In this document: in pieces, positions 42,237 through 51,680 of the stretch
Numbering within the stretch: the stretch's first letter is position 1
How the letters are laid out: the number at the start of each line of letters is the position of its first letter
NCBI GenBank assembly: GCA_910574745.1
Contig: CAJTCE010000013.1
Location: forward strand, 1 to 64,000
Length of the DNA: 64,000 bases
Direction: 5' to 3'
From: Lachnospiraceae bacterium
GTDB lineage: Bacteria; Bacillota; Clostridia; Lachnospirales; Lachnospiraceae
Position numbers and translations under genes: made by a program
The notes under the pieces: model-generated
Seen by the model: only the letters and a program-made list of their open reading frames with translations
What the model was told of the DNA's origin: nothing
The model's database searches: none

Positions 42237-42944
42237 GTGAATACATTAAATCAGAAAAACAACAGAAAACTTTCATCCAAAGCAGAGCGCACTCTTCGTA
42301 TTCTCATACCGGTGTTATACGGGATAATTTACGTTGCCGTTTTTTCTTATCTCGAAAAACGCCCTGTAGATTCCTACTACGTCATCAAATTGCCTATTGA
42401 CTTCCGCATTCCTTTTTGTGAGTATTTTATCATCCCCTATATGCTCTGGTTTTTATATATTGCAGGTACCGTAGCTTTATTTATCTTTTTAGACCGTAAA
42501 GACTATATCAGACTTTGCTTTACCTTAGGTGTAGGCATGACCGTATTTTTAGCGGTCTCTTACTTCATCCCCAACATGCAGCCTCTAAGACCCGATCTCG
42601 ACCGCATTGCCCGCGACAATATCTTCTTAGATATCGTAAAAGGACTTTATGCCGCCGACACCTGCACCAATGTATTCCCCAGTATCCACGTATTCAATTC
42701 CTTAGCTGCCGATTTTGCCATCCAAAAATCCCGGCAGTTAGCGAACCACAAAGTACTGCGGATATGCTCCCGCATATTATGTATATCCATCATCCTATCC
42801 ACCATGTTTTTAAAACAGCATTCCGTCTTTGACGTATTAACCGGAATCGCCATGGCCGCCTCCCTATACTGGCTTGTTTACTACCTGCCTGAAACCAAAG
42901 CCGGCAGCACCCTGGTGGAAAATCTGGAATTCCTTAAAGGCTGA
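42237..42944 (+). CDS. PAP2-family membrane phosphatase
   Basis: 235 residues, GTG start with GGAG eight bases upstream. About six transmembrane helices. PAP2 motifs: PSIH (148-151) and the STMFLKQHSVFD block (188-199) with the catalytic His and Asp; the first motif (K-x6-RP type) is only weakly represented by LRPDLDR. It probably dephosphorylates a lipid phosphate such as phosphatidate or undecaprenyl pyrophosphate. Confidence 0.88.
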   Translation: MNTLNQKNNRKLSSKAERTLRILIPVLYGIIYVAVFSYLEKRPVDSYYVIKLPIDFRIPFCEYFIIPYMLWFLYIAGTVALFIFLDRKDYIRLCFTLGVGMTVFLAVSYFIPNMQPLRPDLDRIARDNIFLDIVKGLYAADTCTNVFPSIHVFNSLAADFAIQKSRQLANHKVLRICSRILCISIILSTMFLKQHSVFDVLTGIAMAASLYWLVYYLPETKAGSTLVENLEFLKG

Positions 42945-43044
42945 ACCAGACAATATTTATCCCCAAACACAGTTGACACAAAATGGCTCCCTGGTCAAGA
43001 TGACCCGGAAGCCATTTTTAATGATACCCACCGTTCTTTGCCTA

Positions 43045-43304
43045 AGTGTTGAACCCAAGAAAAGGATATTCTCCTTACCGGGGGTGCAATCCGGGGGCTT
43101 TTCCCGCAAAAAAAGTGTATTTAATTGAAGGAACCCTAGCAAAGACGTCGGCACTTAGATTGCGTCCTTTGCAATCTTATGTGCCGCTGCGCCTTTGCCG
43201 GAACGCAAGTGAGTTCCTGAAATAAATACACTTTTTTTGCGGGAAAAGCCCCCGGATTGCACCCCCTCGCAGGGGGAATATCCTTTTCTTGTATTACCAA
43301 CACT
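43045..43304. mobile_element. 260-bp long inverted repeat, MITE-like
   Basis: Two arms of about 78 bp (43057-43134 and 43213-43290) are nearly identical inverted copies; for example CAATCCGGGGGCTTTTCCCG continues into an uninterrupted match ending GTGTATTT. Outer hexamers AGTGTT (43045-43050) and AACACT (43299-43304) extend the pairing. The 78-bp centre contains a second nested hairpin (GCAAAG, GGCAC, GATTGC with their complements). CTA (or TA) flanks both ends as a possible target duplication. There is no ORF. It fits a non-autonomous element or a very stable double-sided terminator between convergent genes. Confidence 0.7.
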
Positions 43305-43326
43305 CTAACAAATTCTTATCCGCTCA

Positions 43327-45078
43327 CTAATCCCTGACCTTAATATGCACTTCCCTAAGCTGCATCTCCGTCACTTCCCCCGGAGCCCCGCACATCAGAT
43401 CCTGCGCATTTCCGTTCATAGGGAACGCAATAACCTCACGGATATTTTCCTCATTCTTAAGCAGCATGATCATCCTGTCAACACCCGGCGCCATACCTGC
43501 ATGAGGCGGTGCCCCAAACTGGAACGCATTATAAAGCGCCCCGAACTTCTCCTTCAAATCCTCCTCCGTATAACCTGCGATCTCAAACGCCTTAACCATA
43601 ATATCCAGGTTGTGGTTACGAACCGCTCCGGAAGAAAGCTCCACGCCGTTGCACACAATATCATACTGGTACGCCAAAATTTCCAGCGGGTCTTTGGTCG
43701 TCAAAGCCTCCAGTCCTCCCTGAGGCATGGAGAAAGGATTATGGGTAAAGATGATCTTCTTCTCTTCCTCATCATACTCATACATGGGGAAATCATTAAT
43801 AAAGCAGAAACGGTATGCATTCTCCTCTATAAGATTCAGACGGTTTCCAAGCTCTGTACGAATCTGTCCCGCATAATTAGCTGCACGGCTTTCCTTATCC
43901 GCAATAAAGAAAATGGTATCTCCTACATCAAGCCCTGCGATTTGGGCAATCTCGCCCTTCATATCGTCAGGAATAAATTTATCGATAGGTCCCTTATAGC
44001 TCTTATCCTCCAGCACTTCCAGATAGCCCAGTCCCCCCATTCCGATAGACTGCGCGAATTTCAAAAGCTTCTCATGCTGGCCTTTGGACAATTTGGCATG
44101 AACGTTAATGGCACGAACCGTCTTTTTGTGGAACGGCTTAAAAGTACATCTCTGGAAGAAATCCGTTACATCTACGATCCTTAAGGGATTACGCAAATCC
44201 GGCTTATCCGTACCGTATTCCAGCATAGCCTGTTTATAGCTGATAACTGGATAAGGAGCGTTGGTTACCTTTGCTCCCTTTGGTGCAAATTTTTCAAAGG
44301 TTGCAGTCAGGATTTCTTCTCCTGCACGGAATACATCCTCCTGTGTGGCAAATGCCATTTCAAAATCCAGCTGGTAAAATTCTCCCGGAGAACGGTCAGC
44401 TCTTGCATCCTCATCACGGAAGCAGGGAGCAATCTGGAAATATTTGTCAAACCCCGAAACCATTAAAAGCTGCTTATACTGCTGGGGCGCCTGGGGAAGC
44501 GCATAAAATTTCCCTTTATATTTTCTGGAAGGCACAATATAATCTCTTGCCCCTTCAGGAGATGATGCGCAAAGAATAGGAGTCTGGATTTCCAAAAAGC
44601 CCATTTCCGTCATTTTCTCCCTTAAAAAGCTGATTACTTTGGAACGGAAAACAATATTGTCCTTTACCTTTTTATTTCTCAAGTCAAGATAACGGTATTT
44701 TAAACGAAGGTCCTCCCTGATTTCCTTAGAAGTCATAACCTCAAAGGGCAGCTGCTTATATACCTTTCCAAGCACTTCAACCTTGTGAGCTTCCAGCTCA
44801 ATGGTTCCTGTAGGAATCTTAGGATTGTAGGTTTCCTCATCCCTGTGCTGAATCACGCCTTCTACGCTGATACAGTCCTCTTTATTAATGCCGTCAAGCA
44901 AAGAGGTGTCCCGCATAACCACCTGCATTACGCCATACATATCACGCAGGTCCACAAAGGAAACTCCGCCGTGGTCGCGGATGTTCTCAACCCAGCCTGC
45001 CAGCCTTACGGAGGAATCCACATCCTTTTCCGTTACCATATCCATCGTCCGGTCACGATACATGTTAGAAATATTCAT
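43327..45078 (-). CDS. aspS: Aspartyl-tRNA synthetase
   Basis: 583 residues from the ATG at 45078; an in-frame TTG three codons earlier is too close to GGAG. Domains: OB-fold anticodon binding (about 1-110, with VRLAGWVENIRDHGGVSFVD), class II catalytic core with FLEIQTPIL, CFRDEDARADRSPGEFYQLD (motif 2) and GMAPGVDRMIMLL (motif 3), and the bacterial GAD insertion (about 290-420). Expression is controlled by a T-box leader. Whether it charges only tRNA-Asp or also tRNA-Asn cannot be told, but the T-box specifier suggests the latter. Confidence 0.97.
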   Translation of the reverse strand: MNISNMYRDRTMDMVTEKDVDSSVRLAGWVENIRDHGGVSFVDLRDMYGVMQVVMRDTSLLDGINKEDCISVEGVIQHRDEETYNPKIPTGTIELEAHKVEVLGKVYKQLPFEVMTSKEIREDLRLKYRYLDLRNKKVKDNIVFRSKVISFLREKMTEMGFLEIQTPILCASSPEGARDYIVPSRKYKGKFYALPQAPQQYKQLLMVSGFDKYFQIAPCFRDEDARADRSPGEFYQLDFEMAFATQEDVFRAGEEILTATFEKFAPKGAKVTNAPYPVISYKQAMLEYGTDKPDLRNPLRIVDVTDFFQRCTFKPFHKKTVRAINVHAKLSKGQHEKLLKFAQSIGMGGLGYLEVLEDKSYKGPIDKFIPDDMKGEIAQIAGLDVGDTIFFIADKESRAANYAGQIRTELGNRLNLIEENAYRFCFINDFPMYEYDEEEKKIIFTHNPFSMPQGGLEALTTKDPLEILAYQYDIVCNGVELSSGAVRNHNLDIMVKAFEIAGYTEEDLKEKFGALYNAFQFGAPPHAGMAPGVDRMIMLLKNEENIREVIAFPMNGNAQDLMCGAPGEVTEMQLREVHIKVRD

Positions 45079-45199
45079 TGTCCTCAATCTCCTTTTTGAT
45101 TTTCACTTAAGCTTCAAATACTTCATTTCCTCCAGAGGTATTTGATAATGATTTTTATATTTATCATGCTTTGGGTAAAAGATGCTTTCATACGGGCAT

Positions 45200-45466
45200 A
45201 AAAAAACTGCCCATCCCAAAACTCATAGTTTCAGGACGAACAGTGAAGTCCGCGGTACCACCTGAATTACTGTAAAACAGTCACTTACCGGTTTAGCAAA
45301 TCTAAACCCTGCCACTAACGTGTGGCCAACGTCGCACCTACTTGCCAAGGCTTTCAGATTGCGGCTGATAAAGTGTTATTCACGTAAATTCACTTTACAG
45401 GGCTCACACCTTTCCCCGCTCGCTGGAAACGATAAGTTACGCTACTTCTCTTCGTCATCGCCATTT
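45200..45466 (-). promoter_or_regulatory. T-box riboswitch of aspS
   Basis: The canonical antiterminator sequence AGGTGGTACCGCGG lies at 45250-45263 (minus). It is followed by a terminator stem built on ACTG and CAGT arms and seven T (45200-45244). The upstream part has the stem I landmarks: AGTA (plus 45443-45446), the distal GGTGTGAGCCC and a returning GAA-T-AAC-A loop. The likely specifier codon is AAC (plus 45375-45377), which would select tRNA-Asn; no GAC occurs at this place. Confidence 0.95.
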
Positions 45467-45472
45467 GATGCT

Positions 45473-45501
45473 ATTATATAAACTAATTTTGAAAAAGTCA
45501 A
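45473..45501 (-). promoter_or_regulatory. Promoter of the T-box/aspS transcript
   Basis: TTGACT (45496-45501), 17 bases, TATAAT (45473-45478) on the minus strand. The -35 overlaps the stop codon of the upstream glycosyltransferase gene. Confidence 0.85.
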
Positions 45502-46514
45502 TTAAACTGCACAAATTTCTGCGCGATTTTGTAAATCCCCGTAGAAGTTTTTCTTCCCAGCTTCCCCGGCAGATTCATAGTCCTTCCCATAAAACCATGT
45601 CGCAGCTTACAATAGAGCTTCTTGTCCTGTTTTTTTAAGTATGCCCACAATTCCTTTTTCTTTTCAAGCGCTTCATCGGTTTGGGCCCGAATCAGCATAA
45701 TCGAAGACACCGTAGTGATAATGTCCAAATATTTTACCATATACTTATAAGTCTTCTTATTGACAATCTTAGTTGCAATAAGGTAATCAATCATCAGCTT
45801 ATTGACCTTGATCTGCTGATCCACCCTGGCAATCATAACGCTCTCATGAACAGACTGATCGGCCCTGCCGATATAGTAGCGGTAAAAATTGGTATCAATA
45901 TAGTACATATTTTTTACATAGGGAAGCGGTTCAAAAACAAACAGGTTGTCCACATAAAAGGTATGCTCCGGAAGCTTTAAACCGCAGTCTGTCAGCAGTC
46001 TGGTTCTGTAAATAACGGAGTGCATTAAAATATACTGAGCTACATTAAAATGCCCTACCTCGTCCCATGTAAATACCTCTTCGTCCGGCAGGGTATGGCG
46101 AAACGAAACTACTCTCTTTCTTTCCGCGCCTTCCTTCTCATAAACAAAATTGCTGATTACCATATCAATAACCTGATGTCCGCCTACCAGACAACGCAAC
46201 GAGACCAGAATTCTCAAATAAGAATCTTTATTTACCCAGTCATCGCTGTCCACTACCTTAAAATAAATGCCTGTGGCATTTTCTATTCCCGCATTAACTG
46301 CAGAACCGTGTCCGCCGTTTTCCTTATGAATTACCCTGACCATAGACGGATATTCTTCTGCATAGCGGTCCGCAATCTCTCCGGTCCTGTCTGTGGAGCC
46401 GTCATCCACAATAATAATCTCCACATCCTCGCCGCCGGGCAGCAATGATTCAATACATTTTTCCATATACTGCTCCGAGTTATAACAGGGTACAGTTACT
46501 GTTAAGAGTTTCAT
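45498..46514 (-). CDS. Family 2 glycosyltransferase
   Basis: 338 residues, GT-A fold. The N-terminus LLTVTVPCYNSEQYMEKCIESL, read in two parts around residues 3-24, and the donor-binding IIIVDDGSTDRTGEIADRY and VVDSDDWV motifs are classical. No membrane segment is evident. It transfers a sugar from a nucleotide donor, probably for cell-surface glycans; the acceptor is unknown and there is no glycan cluster around it. Confidence 0.92.
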   Translation of the reverse strand: MKLLTVTVPCYNSEQYMEKCIESLLPGGEDVEIIIVDDGSTDRTGEIADRYAEEYPSMVRVIHKENGGHGSAVNAGIENATGIYFKVVDSDDWVNKDSYLRILVSLRCLVGGHQVIDMVISNFVYEKEGAERKRVVSFRHTLPDEEVFTWDEVGHFNVAQYILMHSVIYRTRLLTDCGLKLPEHTFYVDNLFVFEPLPYVKNMYYIDTNFYRYYIGRADQSVHESVMIARVDQQIKVNKLMIDYLIATKIVNKKTYKYMVKYLDIITTVSSIMLIRAQTDEALEKKKELWAYLKKQDKKLYCKLRHGFMGRTMNLPGKLGRKTSTGIYKIAQKFVQFN

Positions 46515-46633
46515 TTTATCAATTCCTTTCCCCTTTTCTTATGTTTTAATTTATTTAATTTTTATTCTCTTACACTTTTATAGGTTTACGCCTTCTACTG
46601 TCTTGCGCTTTTTATATTCTATCCGTTTTTTTC

Positions 46634-47752
46634 CTATTTTTTCACTATTTCCTTACCCATTCCGGGTTTTATGTCCAGATATTGCGTAAAGGCAAAAAAA
46701 GCAGAGGGTATGGGATAATCCTGCTTCGTCTCTTTGGGCGATACCATGATATAGTCTTTTCCACGGCCATTGAAAATACCCGTTTCAAGCTCCACAGGCT
46801 CCACCAATACGCCATAGCCTTTCATATGCCATTCCTTATGGGAAAAAATGTGCTTTGCTTCTCCGCTTTGCAAAATCCTCAAAGGAGAAAGCCCCAATCT
46901 TCTCACTTCTTCCACAATAGCGGTCTCATCCGCACAGCCGTCTATGGAAGGAAGCTCATACATTCCGGCCAGCAATCCCTTGGAGGGTCTTTTATGCAAA
47001 AGAATTCGTTCCCCGTCCCCGATAATCAGAACCGTTTTCTCTTCTATTTTCCGGGGCTTCTTTGCCGATTTCTTTGGATAATCCTGCCAGCAGTCCTCTT
47101 TGTGGGCAAGACACATTTTCTTCCAAGGACATTCATCACAATGAGGGGCCCCGTTTGGCACACAGACCGTTGCTCCAAGCTCCATTAAGGCCTGGTTAAA
47201 ATCCCCGGGACGACTCTCCGGCATCAAAGGTTTAAGTGCCTCCTTCGCTTCTTTCTTAGCCTTCAGACTCAAAACATCCTCTTCATAAAGCAAAAGTCTT
47301 GACAGAATCCGAAGCACATTCCCGTCCACCGCAGGCACGCTTTCATTAAAAGAAATAGAGGAAATGGCTCCTGCCGTATAGTCCCCGATTCCCGGCAGCT
47401 TTATAAGGGCTTCATATTCCTTTGGAAACATCCCGCCATATGCTTCCACAATGATCTCCGCCGCCTTCTGCATGTTCCTGACCCGGTTATAATATCCAAG
47501 CCCTTCCCACAGCTTTAGCAGACGTTCTTCTTTTGCAGCGGCAAGATGAGACACATCCGGCAATTCTTTTATAAAACGGTCAAAATAAGGCTTTACCGCC
47601 TCCACTCTCGTCTGCTGCAGCATGATTTCTGAAACCCATATCCGGTAGGGATTTTTATCTTCTCTCCAGGGCAGAACACGCTTATGACTTTCATACCACA
47701 AAAGAAGGGGCGTCACAATATCCTGTTCTATTTCCATTTTGTCCGTCGCCAT
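46634..47752 (-). CDS. mutY: A/G-specific adenine glycosylase
   Basis: 372 residues. Removes adenine opposite 8-oxoguanine. Features: the catalytic Glu in LQQTRVEAV (about 41-49), helix-hairpin-helix LPGIGDYTAGAI (about 117-128), the catalytic Asp in VPAVDGNVL, the Fe-S cysteine motif C-x7-C-x2-C-x5-C (about 192-209) and a C-terminal NUDIX-like domain (KTVLIIGDGERILLHKR). AAGGAAAG precedes the ATG. Confidence 0.96.
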   Translation of the reverse strand: MATDKMEIEQDIVTPLLLWYESHKRVLPWREDKNPYRIWVSEIMLQQTRVEAVKPYFDRFIKELPDVSHLAAAKEERLLKLWEGLGYYNRVRNMQKAAEIIVEAYGGMFPKEYEALIKLPGIGDYTAGAISSISFNESVPAVDGNVLRILSRLLLYEEDVLSLKAKKEAKEALKPLMPESRPGDFNQALMELGATVCVPNGAPHCDECPWKKMCLAHKEDCWQDYPKKSAKKPRKIEEKTVLIIGDGERILLHKRPSKGLLAGMYELPSIDGCADETAIVEEVRRLGLSPLRILQSGEAKHIFSHKEWHMKGYGVLVEPVELETGIFNGRGKDYIMVSPKETKQDYPIPSAFFAFTQYLDIKPGMGKEIVKK

Positions 47753-47932
47753 AGCTTTCCTTCATTTTCGCAAATACGATTCTTTCACTCTATTTTTGCT
47801 GCCGTTTCCCACATCCTTGTTATACCAGAAACCCGCCCTGTGCGCAACCGCTTTTATATGTCAAATTATTATATTTTTCTTAAAAGATGAACAACCATGC
47901 CGCAAAAGCAGGGGCGTTGGATCTGCCATAAA

Positions 47933-48841
47933 TCATGAAGCATCCAGACAGGGAACCCGCGCCGTCGGAACCACCTCTGACGCCGGAAGGGTATGCGCCT
48001 CCTGATCATCAAAAAAGATATTGGCTCCGAAAGACTTTAAGACTTCTCTTTTACTGATCCCTCCAAGGAAAAACGCTTCATCAATCCGCACATTCCACGC
48101 CCTCAAAGTCCGTACCACCCTCTCATGGGCGGGAGCGCACCGCGAGGTAACAAGGGCTGTACGAATCGGTGCTTTGTCTGCGGGAAATTCCCCCTGTATG
48201 GATGATAAAATCTTTAAAAATCTGGCAAAGGGTCCCTCCGCTAAGGGATTTTTTGCATTCAGCTTCTCATTCTCCGTAAAAGCCTCCAGACCCTTTTCCT
48301 GAAAAATCCTTTCGGAGTCCGCGCAGAAAAGCACTGCATCTCCGTCAAAAGCAATTTTTATCTGACTGGAATCTCCTTTGTTATCATAGGTATGCATTCC
48401 GGTATCCACAATAATTCCCGCCGCAATGCCGTCCGCTAAGGCTCCCCGCACATCCTCTTCATTATGGGATAAAAACAGGTCCGTATGGAAAGTGGATAAA
48501 TAAGGGGTCAGGGACGCACCGCTGGATAAAACCGCCCTTGTAATATTCAAACCGTAGTGTTCAATGGAATGAAAAATCCGAAGAGAGGTATCCGCGCTGT
48601 TTTTGGACATAATAATCACTTCCACCCGGTCCGACTGCCCCGGAAGATTGTTTAAATTTAACAGTGCCTTTATCAGCATAAATCCGGGACCGGGAGCAAG
48701 GATTTCCTCCTCATGCTCCGTCTGGAATTTGCAAAACGCCTCAATTCCTTCTGTTTCGTAAATATTGCTTTCCTTGGTCAGATCAAACAACGCTCTGGTG
48801 CTGACTCCCACCACCAGCTTATCATTCAGATTAAATGACAT
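47933..48841 (-). CDS. 5'-nucleotidase (cytosolic-type, PF06189)
   Basis: 302 residues from the ATG at 48841, with GGAGG seven bases upstream. The N-terminal KLVVGVSTRALFDL and the central FDGDAVLF segment (with the DxD motif) match the cytosolic IMP-GMP/AMP 5'-nucleotidase family, as do LVTSRCAPAHERVVRTLRAW and the FLGGISKREVLKSF block. It should dephosphorylate nucleoside monophosphates. It is preceded by the DUF1653 gene on the same strand, 62 bases away. Confidence 0.88.
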   Translation of the reverse strand: MSFNLNDKLVVGVSTRALFDLTKESNIYETEGIEAFCKFQTEHEEEILAPGPGFMLIKALLNLNNLPGQSDRVEVIIMSKNSADTSLRIFHSIEHYGLNITRAVLSSGASLTPYLSTFHTDLFLSHNEEDVRGALADGIAAGIIVDTGMHTYDNKGDSSQIKIAFDGDAVLFCADSERIFQEKGLEAFTENEKLNAKNPLAEGPFARFLKILSSIQGEFPADKAPIRTALVTSRCAPAHERVVRTLRAWNVRIDEAFFLGGISKREVLKSFGANIFFDDQEAHTLPASEVVPTARVPCLDAS

Positions 48842-48903
48842 AAGCCCGCCTCCTTTTTTGTACACTCCGGCGGCGCTTAATCCCTTCACACAATGCTTAC
48901 AGA

Positions 48904-49539
48904 CTACCTGATCCGTTTACACTCATATCTTTCCGTCATTAGAAGGCAGTTTTTTAACTCTGCGTATTTCTCCTGGATGCTGCCTTTATTCAACTCAATG
49001 TCTGATGCAGCAGCCATGATCTCCAACATGTCATTCGTAATCCGGTAATGTAGCCCCGCCAGAATATTCAATTTTTCGTAAACGCTGTCAGCATCCAGAA
49101 ATTCCTCTACGGCAGGGTCTAAAAATTCTCCCCGGGAATTCCCTTCTGCCCGCTCCGTTTCCTGTACTGCATTTTGTACTGCTTCCTGTTTTGTCCTTTG
49201 CCCCGTTTCCTGTTCTGCGCTTTGCAGGGTCTCCTGCTCTTTACTCAGACTCACAGTCCGATCCGTTTCCCACTGTACTCTCTGCTTTGTTTCTTCTGCG
49301 GCGTTCTTCCCGCTCTGTCTCTCAAAACGATATGCCTGGGAAGCATCCGGATACTTTGTCTTATCCACCGGACTCATAAACTCCGCCAAATCGCGGACAT
49401 AGATGGTATAGTCCCCGTATAAAGCCTGATATACAACCATATCGCGTCCGTCCCCTGCATCCCTGGCAAGGGCTATGATCTGATATGTTTTCCCCTTAAA
49501 ATGCTTAAATATTTCAAATGGTTTAGGATTATCTCTCAT
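48904..49539 (-). CDS. DUF1653 protein with Gln/Glu-rich linker
   Basis: 211 residues from the ATG at 49539 (GGAG eight bases upstream; a GTG two codons earlier is too close). The N-terminal DUF1653 domain (about 1-65) contains HFKGKTYQIIALARD and VYQALYGDYTIYVRDLAEFM. A low-complexity Gln/Glu/Thr-rich stretch (about 80-130) with repeated QET/QEA words follows, then a helical C-terminal domain of about 70 residues (VYEKLNILAGLHYRITNDML). The function is unknown; the domain fusion is larger than the usual 70-80 residue DUF1653 protein. Confidence 0.82.
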   Translation of the reverse strand: MRDNPKPFEIFKHFKGKTYQIIALARDAGDGRDMVVYQALYGDYTIYVRDLAEFMSPVDKTKYPDASQAYRFERQSGKNAAEETKQRVQWETDRTVSLSKEQETLQSAEQETGQRTKQEAVQNAVQETERAEGNSRGEFLDPAVEEFLDADSVYEKLNILAGLHYRITNDMLEIMAAASDIELNKGSIQEKYAELKNCLLMTERYECKRIR

Positions 49540-49607
49540 AGTCACAGCTCCTTTTTAAAAGTTATATCTATTATAATCCCAAACAACTATACTGTCATGC
49601 TTTTTCC

Positions 49608-49994
49608 TTATGATAAATAGGAAAAGCCATAGGTAAATTCCGCATTCTGAAAAGCTTCGGAAAACTCTGTCAGACGCTTCTCCAATTCTGCCAATTCCTC
49701 CCGGCTAAAAAAAGAAAGATTCCTATGATGAATCAACACCTTATAGCTTCTGCTCCCATCCGTCTCATATACCTTTGTCATGGTAATGCCGCCGTATTCA
49801 CAGCCGTATTCCTTCATAAGCTCTGCAACCTGCTCTATATACTCGCTTTCAAGCTTATCCATGCTCTCTTTATCCGGATTGGCAAATCCCTTCCTGCCTT
49901 GACTGTAAACAGACTGGGAAAAGCAAAAGAATATAATTGTGATCAGAATCAATGCCAATCCTGCAAACACCGCATTTCTCTTTATTATCTTCAT
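49608..49994 (-). CDS. Small secreted or membrane-anchored protein of unknown function
   Basis: 128 residues from the ATG at 49994 (CAGGAGGTG upstream). One N-terminal hydrophobic segment (about 9-26) could be a signal peptide ending SVYS or an anchor. The mature domain of about 95 residues is mixed alpha/beta with KEYGCEYGGITMTKVYETDG and a Glu/Leu-rich helix (SREELAELEKRLTEFSEAF). Not recognised. Confidence 0.7.
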   Translation of the reverse strand: MKIIKRNAVFAGLALILITIIFFCFSQSVYSQGRKGFANPDKESMDKLESEYIEQVAELMKEYGCEYGGITMTKVYETDGSRSYKVLIHHRNLSFFSREELAELEKRLTEFSEAFQNAEFTYGFSYLS

Positions 49995-50071
49995 AAAAAA
50001 CACCTCCTGTTAAGACTCGGGCAAATGATTTATCCCTATCTTAGCAGAAGGTGTGTACTATAAAACGGTCT

Positions 50072-50518
50072 TTATGCCATAAATTCGCCGACAAGTTTGT
50101 TTACAACACTTCCGTCGGCCTTTCCCTTTACTTTGGGCATTAATTCCTTCATGATCTTTCCTTTATCCTTTGGGGTAGGCGCTTCAATGGCAAGATCTTT
50201 TAATACTTCCCTGATAATCTGGCGGAGGGCGTCCTCGCTTAAATCCTTTGGCGCAAACTCTTGATAAACAGCTAAGCGCTTTTCACACCGGCTCCTGATA
50301 TCATCCCTGTCCGCCGGAGCCGATTCCATGGTTTCTTTTGTCTGTCTGATTTCCTTTTTAATGACTTCGTTTTCTTCTTCCTCGGTCAAATCCTCCCGCT
50401 TATCGATCGCCTTATTTTTTAGGGCGCTTAAGAGCATGGAAAGAGAATCCTTACGCTCCTTGTCCTTTTCCTTCATCGCCGTTACCATCTGTGCTCTGAT
50501 TTCATCAATTTTACTCAT
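50072..50518 (-). CDS. GatB/YqeY domain-containing protein
   Basis: 148 residues, all-helical YqeY family, related to the C-terminal tRNA-binding domain of GatB. Conserved pieces are RAQMVTAMKEKDKERKDSLS, KREIRQTKET-like (about 70-80), and the C-terminal GKIMKELMPKVKGKADGSVV with LVGEFM. The function is unclear; a tRNA-related role is suggested by the domain. Confidence 0.92.
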   Translation of the reverse strand: MSKIDEIRAQMVTAMKEKDKERKDSLSMLLSALKNKAIDKREDLTEEEENEVIKKEIRQTKETMESAPADRDDIRSRCEKRLAVYQEFAPKDLSEDALRQIIREVLKDLAIEAPTPKDKGKIMKELMPKVKGKADGSVVNKLVGEFMA

Positions 50519-50696
50519 TATAAAGTCCTTCCTTCCTGATATTTTTATAATTCCATCCTGCAGAAATAGCGCGCAAGACCGCTCCGATAACCTGTTTTCA
50601 CTTCATTTTCCGCTCCGCGTTTTTCCCCCGGCGTATTTCCTGCCATAGTTCTTTGAGTATTTCCTGCCGCCTTTCCCAAAGCATTTCCCTTCCCTT

Positions 50697-51680
50697 TTAC
50701 GCAATACTGCTGTATTTTATCATAAGCAGCTCAACACTCATAACATCTCCGACTTTTCCCGTTTTCACATCCTCTTCCGCCTTAACACAGTCCTCTAAAG
50801 CCCTGCGCAGAACCGAACGCTTAAAACGGGCCGCCTGATCCATATACTTTCCCGCAATAAAAGGTGCAACTCCCATTTTCTCACTGATAATCCGTTTGTC
50901 ATACCCCTTTTCCCGCAGCATTTTTGTCTGGAGCAGCATATTGAACTGTCTGGAAATCAAAAAGAGAATGCGCATAGGCGGCTCCTTTAATGCCAACAGA
51001 TCATAGTAAAGCTTTAACGCCTGTTGCTTTTTTCCTGCAGAAATATAATTTATCATATCAAAAATCCTGTTGGAAAGCCGCTCTGTGCAAATCGTCTCCA
51101 CATCCACAGTTGTGATCCTGCCCCTTTTGAGACAATAACAGATGCACTTTTCCAGCTCCTTGCGGATATTTTCCATATCCGTTCCTGTTTTGTACAAAAG
51201 AAGCGCCACGGCGGCCCTGTCCATTTCCACGCCTTCTTTTTTGACAAGGCCCAAAATCCAACGTGTCAGGGTATTCTCATCCTGCTCTCCGAATTCGCCG
51301 GCATAGCCTTTATCCTTGACCAGCTTAAAGAGCTTATTCCTTTTGTCCACTTCCTTTTCACTGAACACGAAAAAAGTGGTAAGGGAAGGCTCCTTTAAAT
51401 AGTCCGCCAGCACATCGCTGCCGCCTTTAAACATCCCGCTGTTTTCAATGACAATAACCCTTCGCTCTGCAAGAAAGGGCATTGTTTCCGAAAGGTCCAC
51501 AAGCCGGGACTGGTTGACGTCCTTTCCTTCAAAACAGGAAAGGTTCATGGTGTCCCCATCTCCCAGCAGCGCCTGCTTCAGCTTATCCCTATACTGATTG
51601 CGAAGATAGTCCTCGCTTCCGTAAAGCAGATACATCTGTTTATAATTACCTGTTTTGATATCCTCATTAATCCTCTGCAC
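50697..51680 (-). CDS. holA: DNA polymerase III delta subunit
   Basis: 327 residues. The clamp-loader delta subunit opens the sliding clamp. Family features include YLLYGSEDYLRNQYRDKL (about 17-34), LSETMPFLAERRVIVIENSG split at about 66-85, and KKEGVEMDRAAVALLLYKTG. It lies downstream of comEC on the same strand, after a gap of 210 bases, which is a common order in clostridia. Confidence 0.93.
   Translation of the reverse strand: MQRINEDIKTGNYKQMYLLYGSEDYLRNQYRDKLKQALLGDGDTMNLSCFEGKDVNQSRLVDLSETMPFLAERRVIVIENSGMFKGGSDVLADYLKEPSLTTFFVFSEKEVDKRNKLFKLVKDKGYAGEFGEQDENTLTRWILGLVKKEGVEMDRAAVALLLYKTGTDMENIRKELEKCICYCLKRGRITTVDVETICTERLSNRIFDMINYISAGKKQQALKLYYDLLALKEPPMRILFLISRQFNMLLQTKMLREKGYDKRIISEKMGVAPFIAGKYMDQAARFKRSVLRRALEDCVKAEEDVKTGKVGDVMSVELLMIKYSSIA

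Noticed and set aside
43345-44184. Long plus-strand ORF (279 codons) within aspS
   Set aside because: Antisense shadow of the well-conserved aspS gene with no protein-like features.
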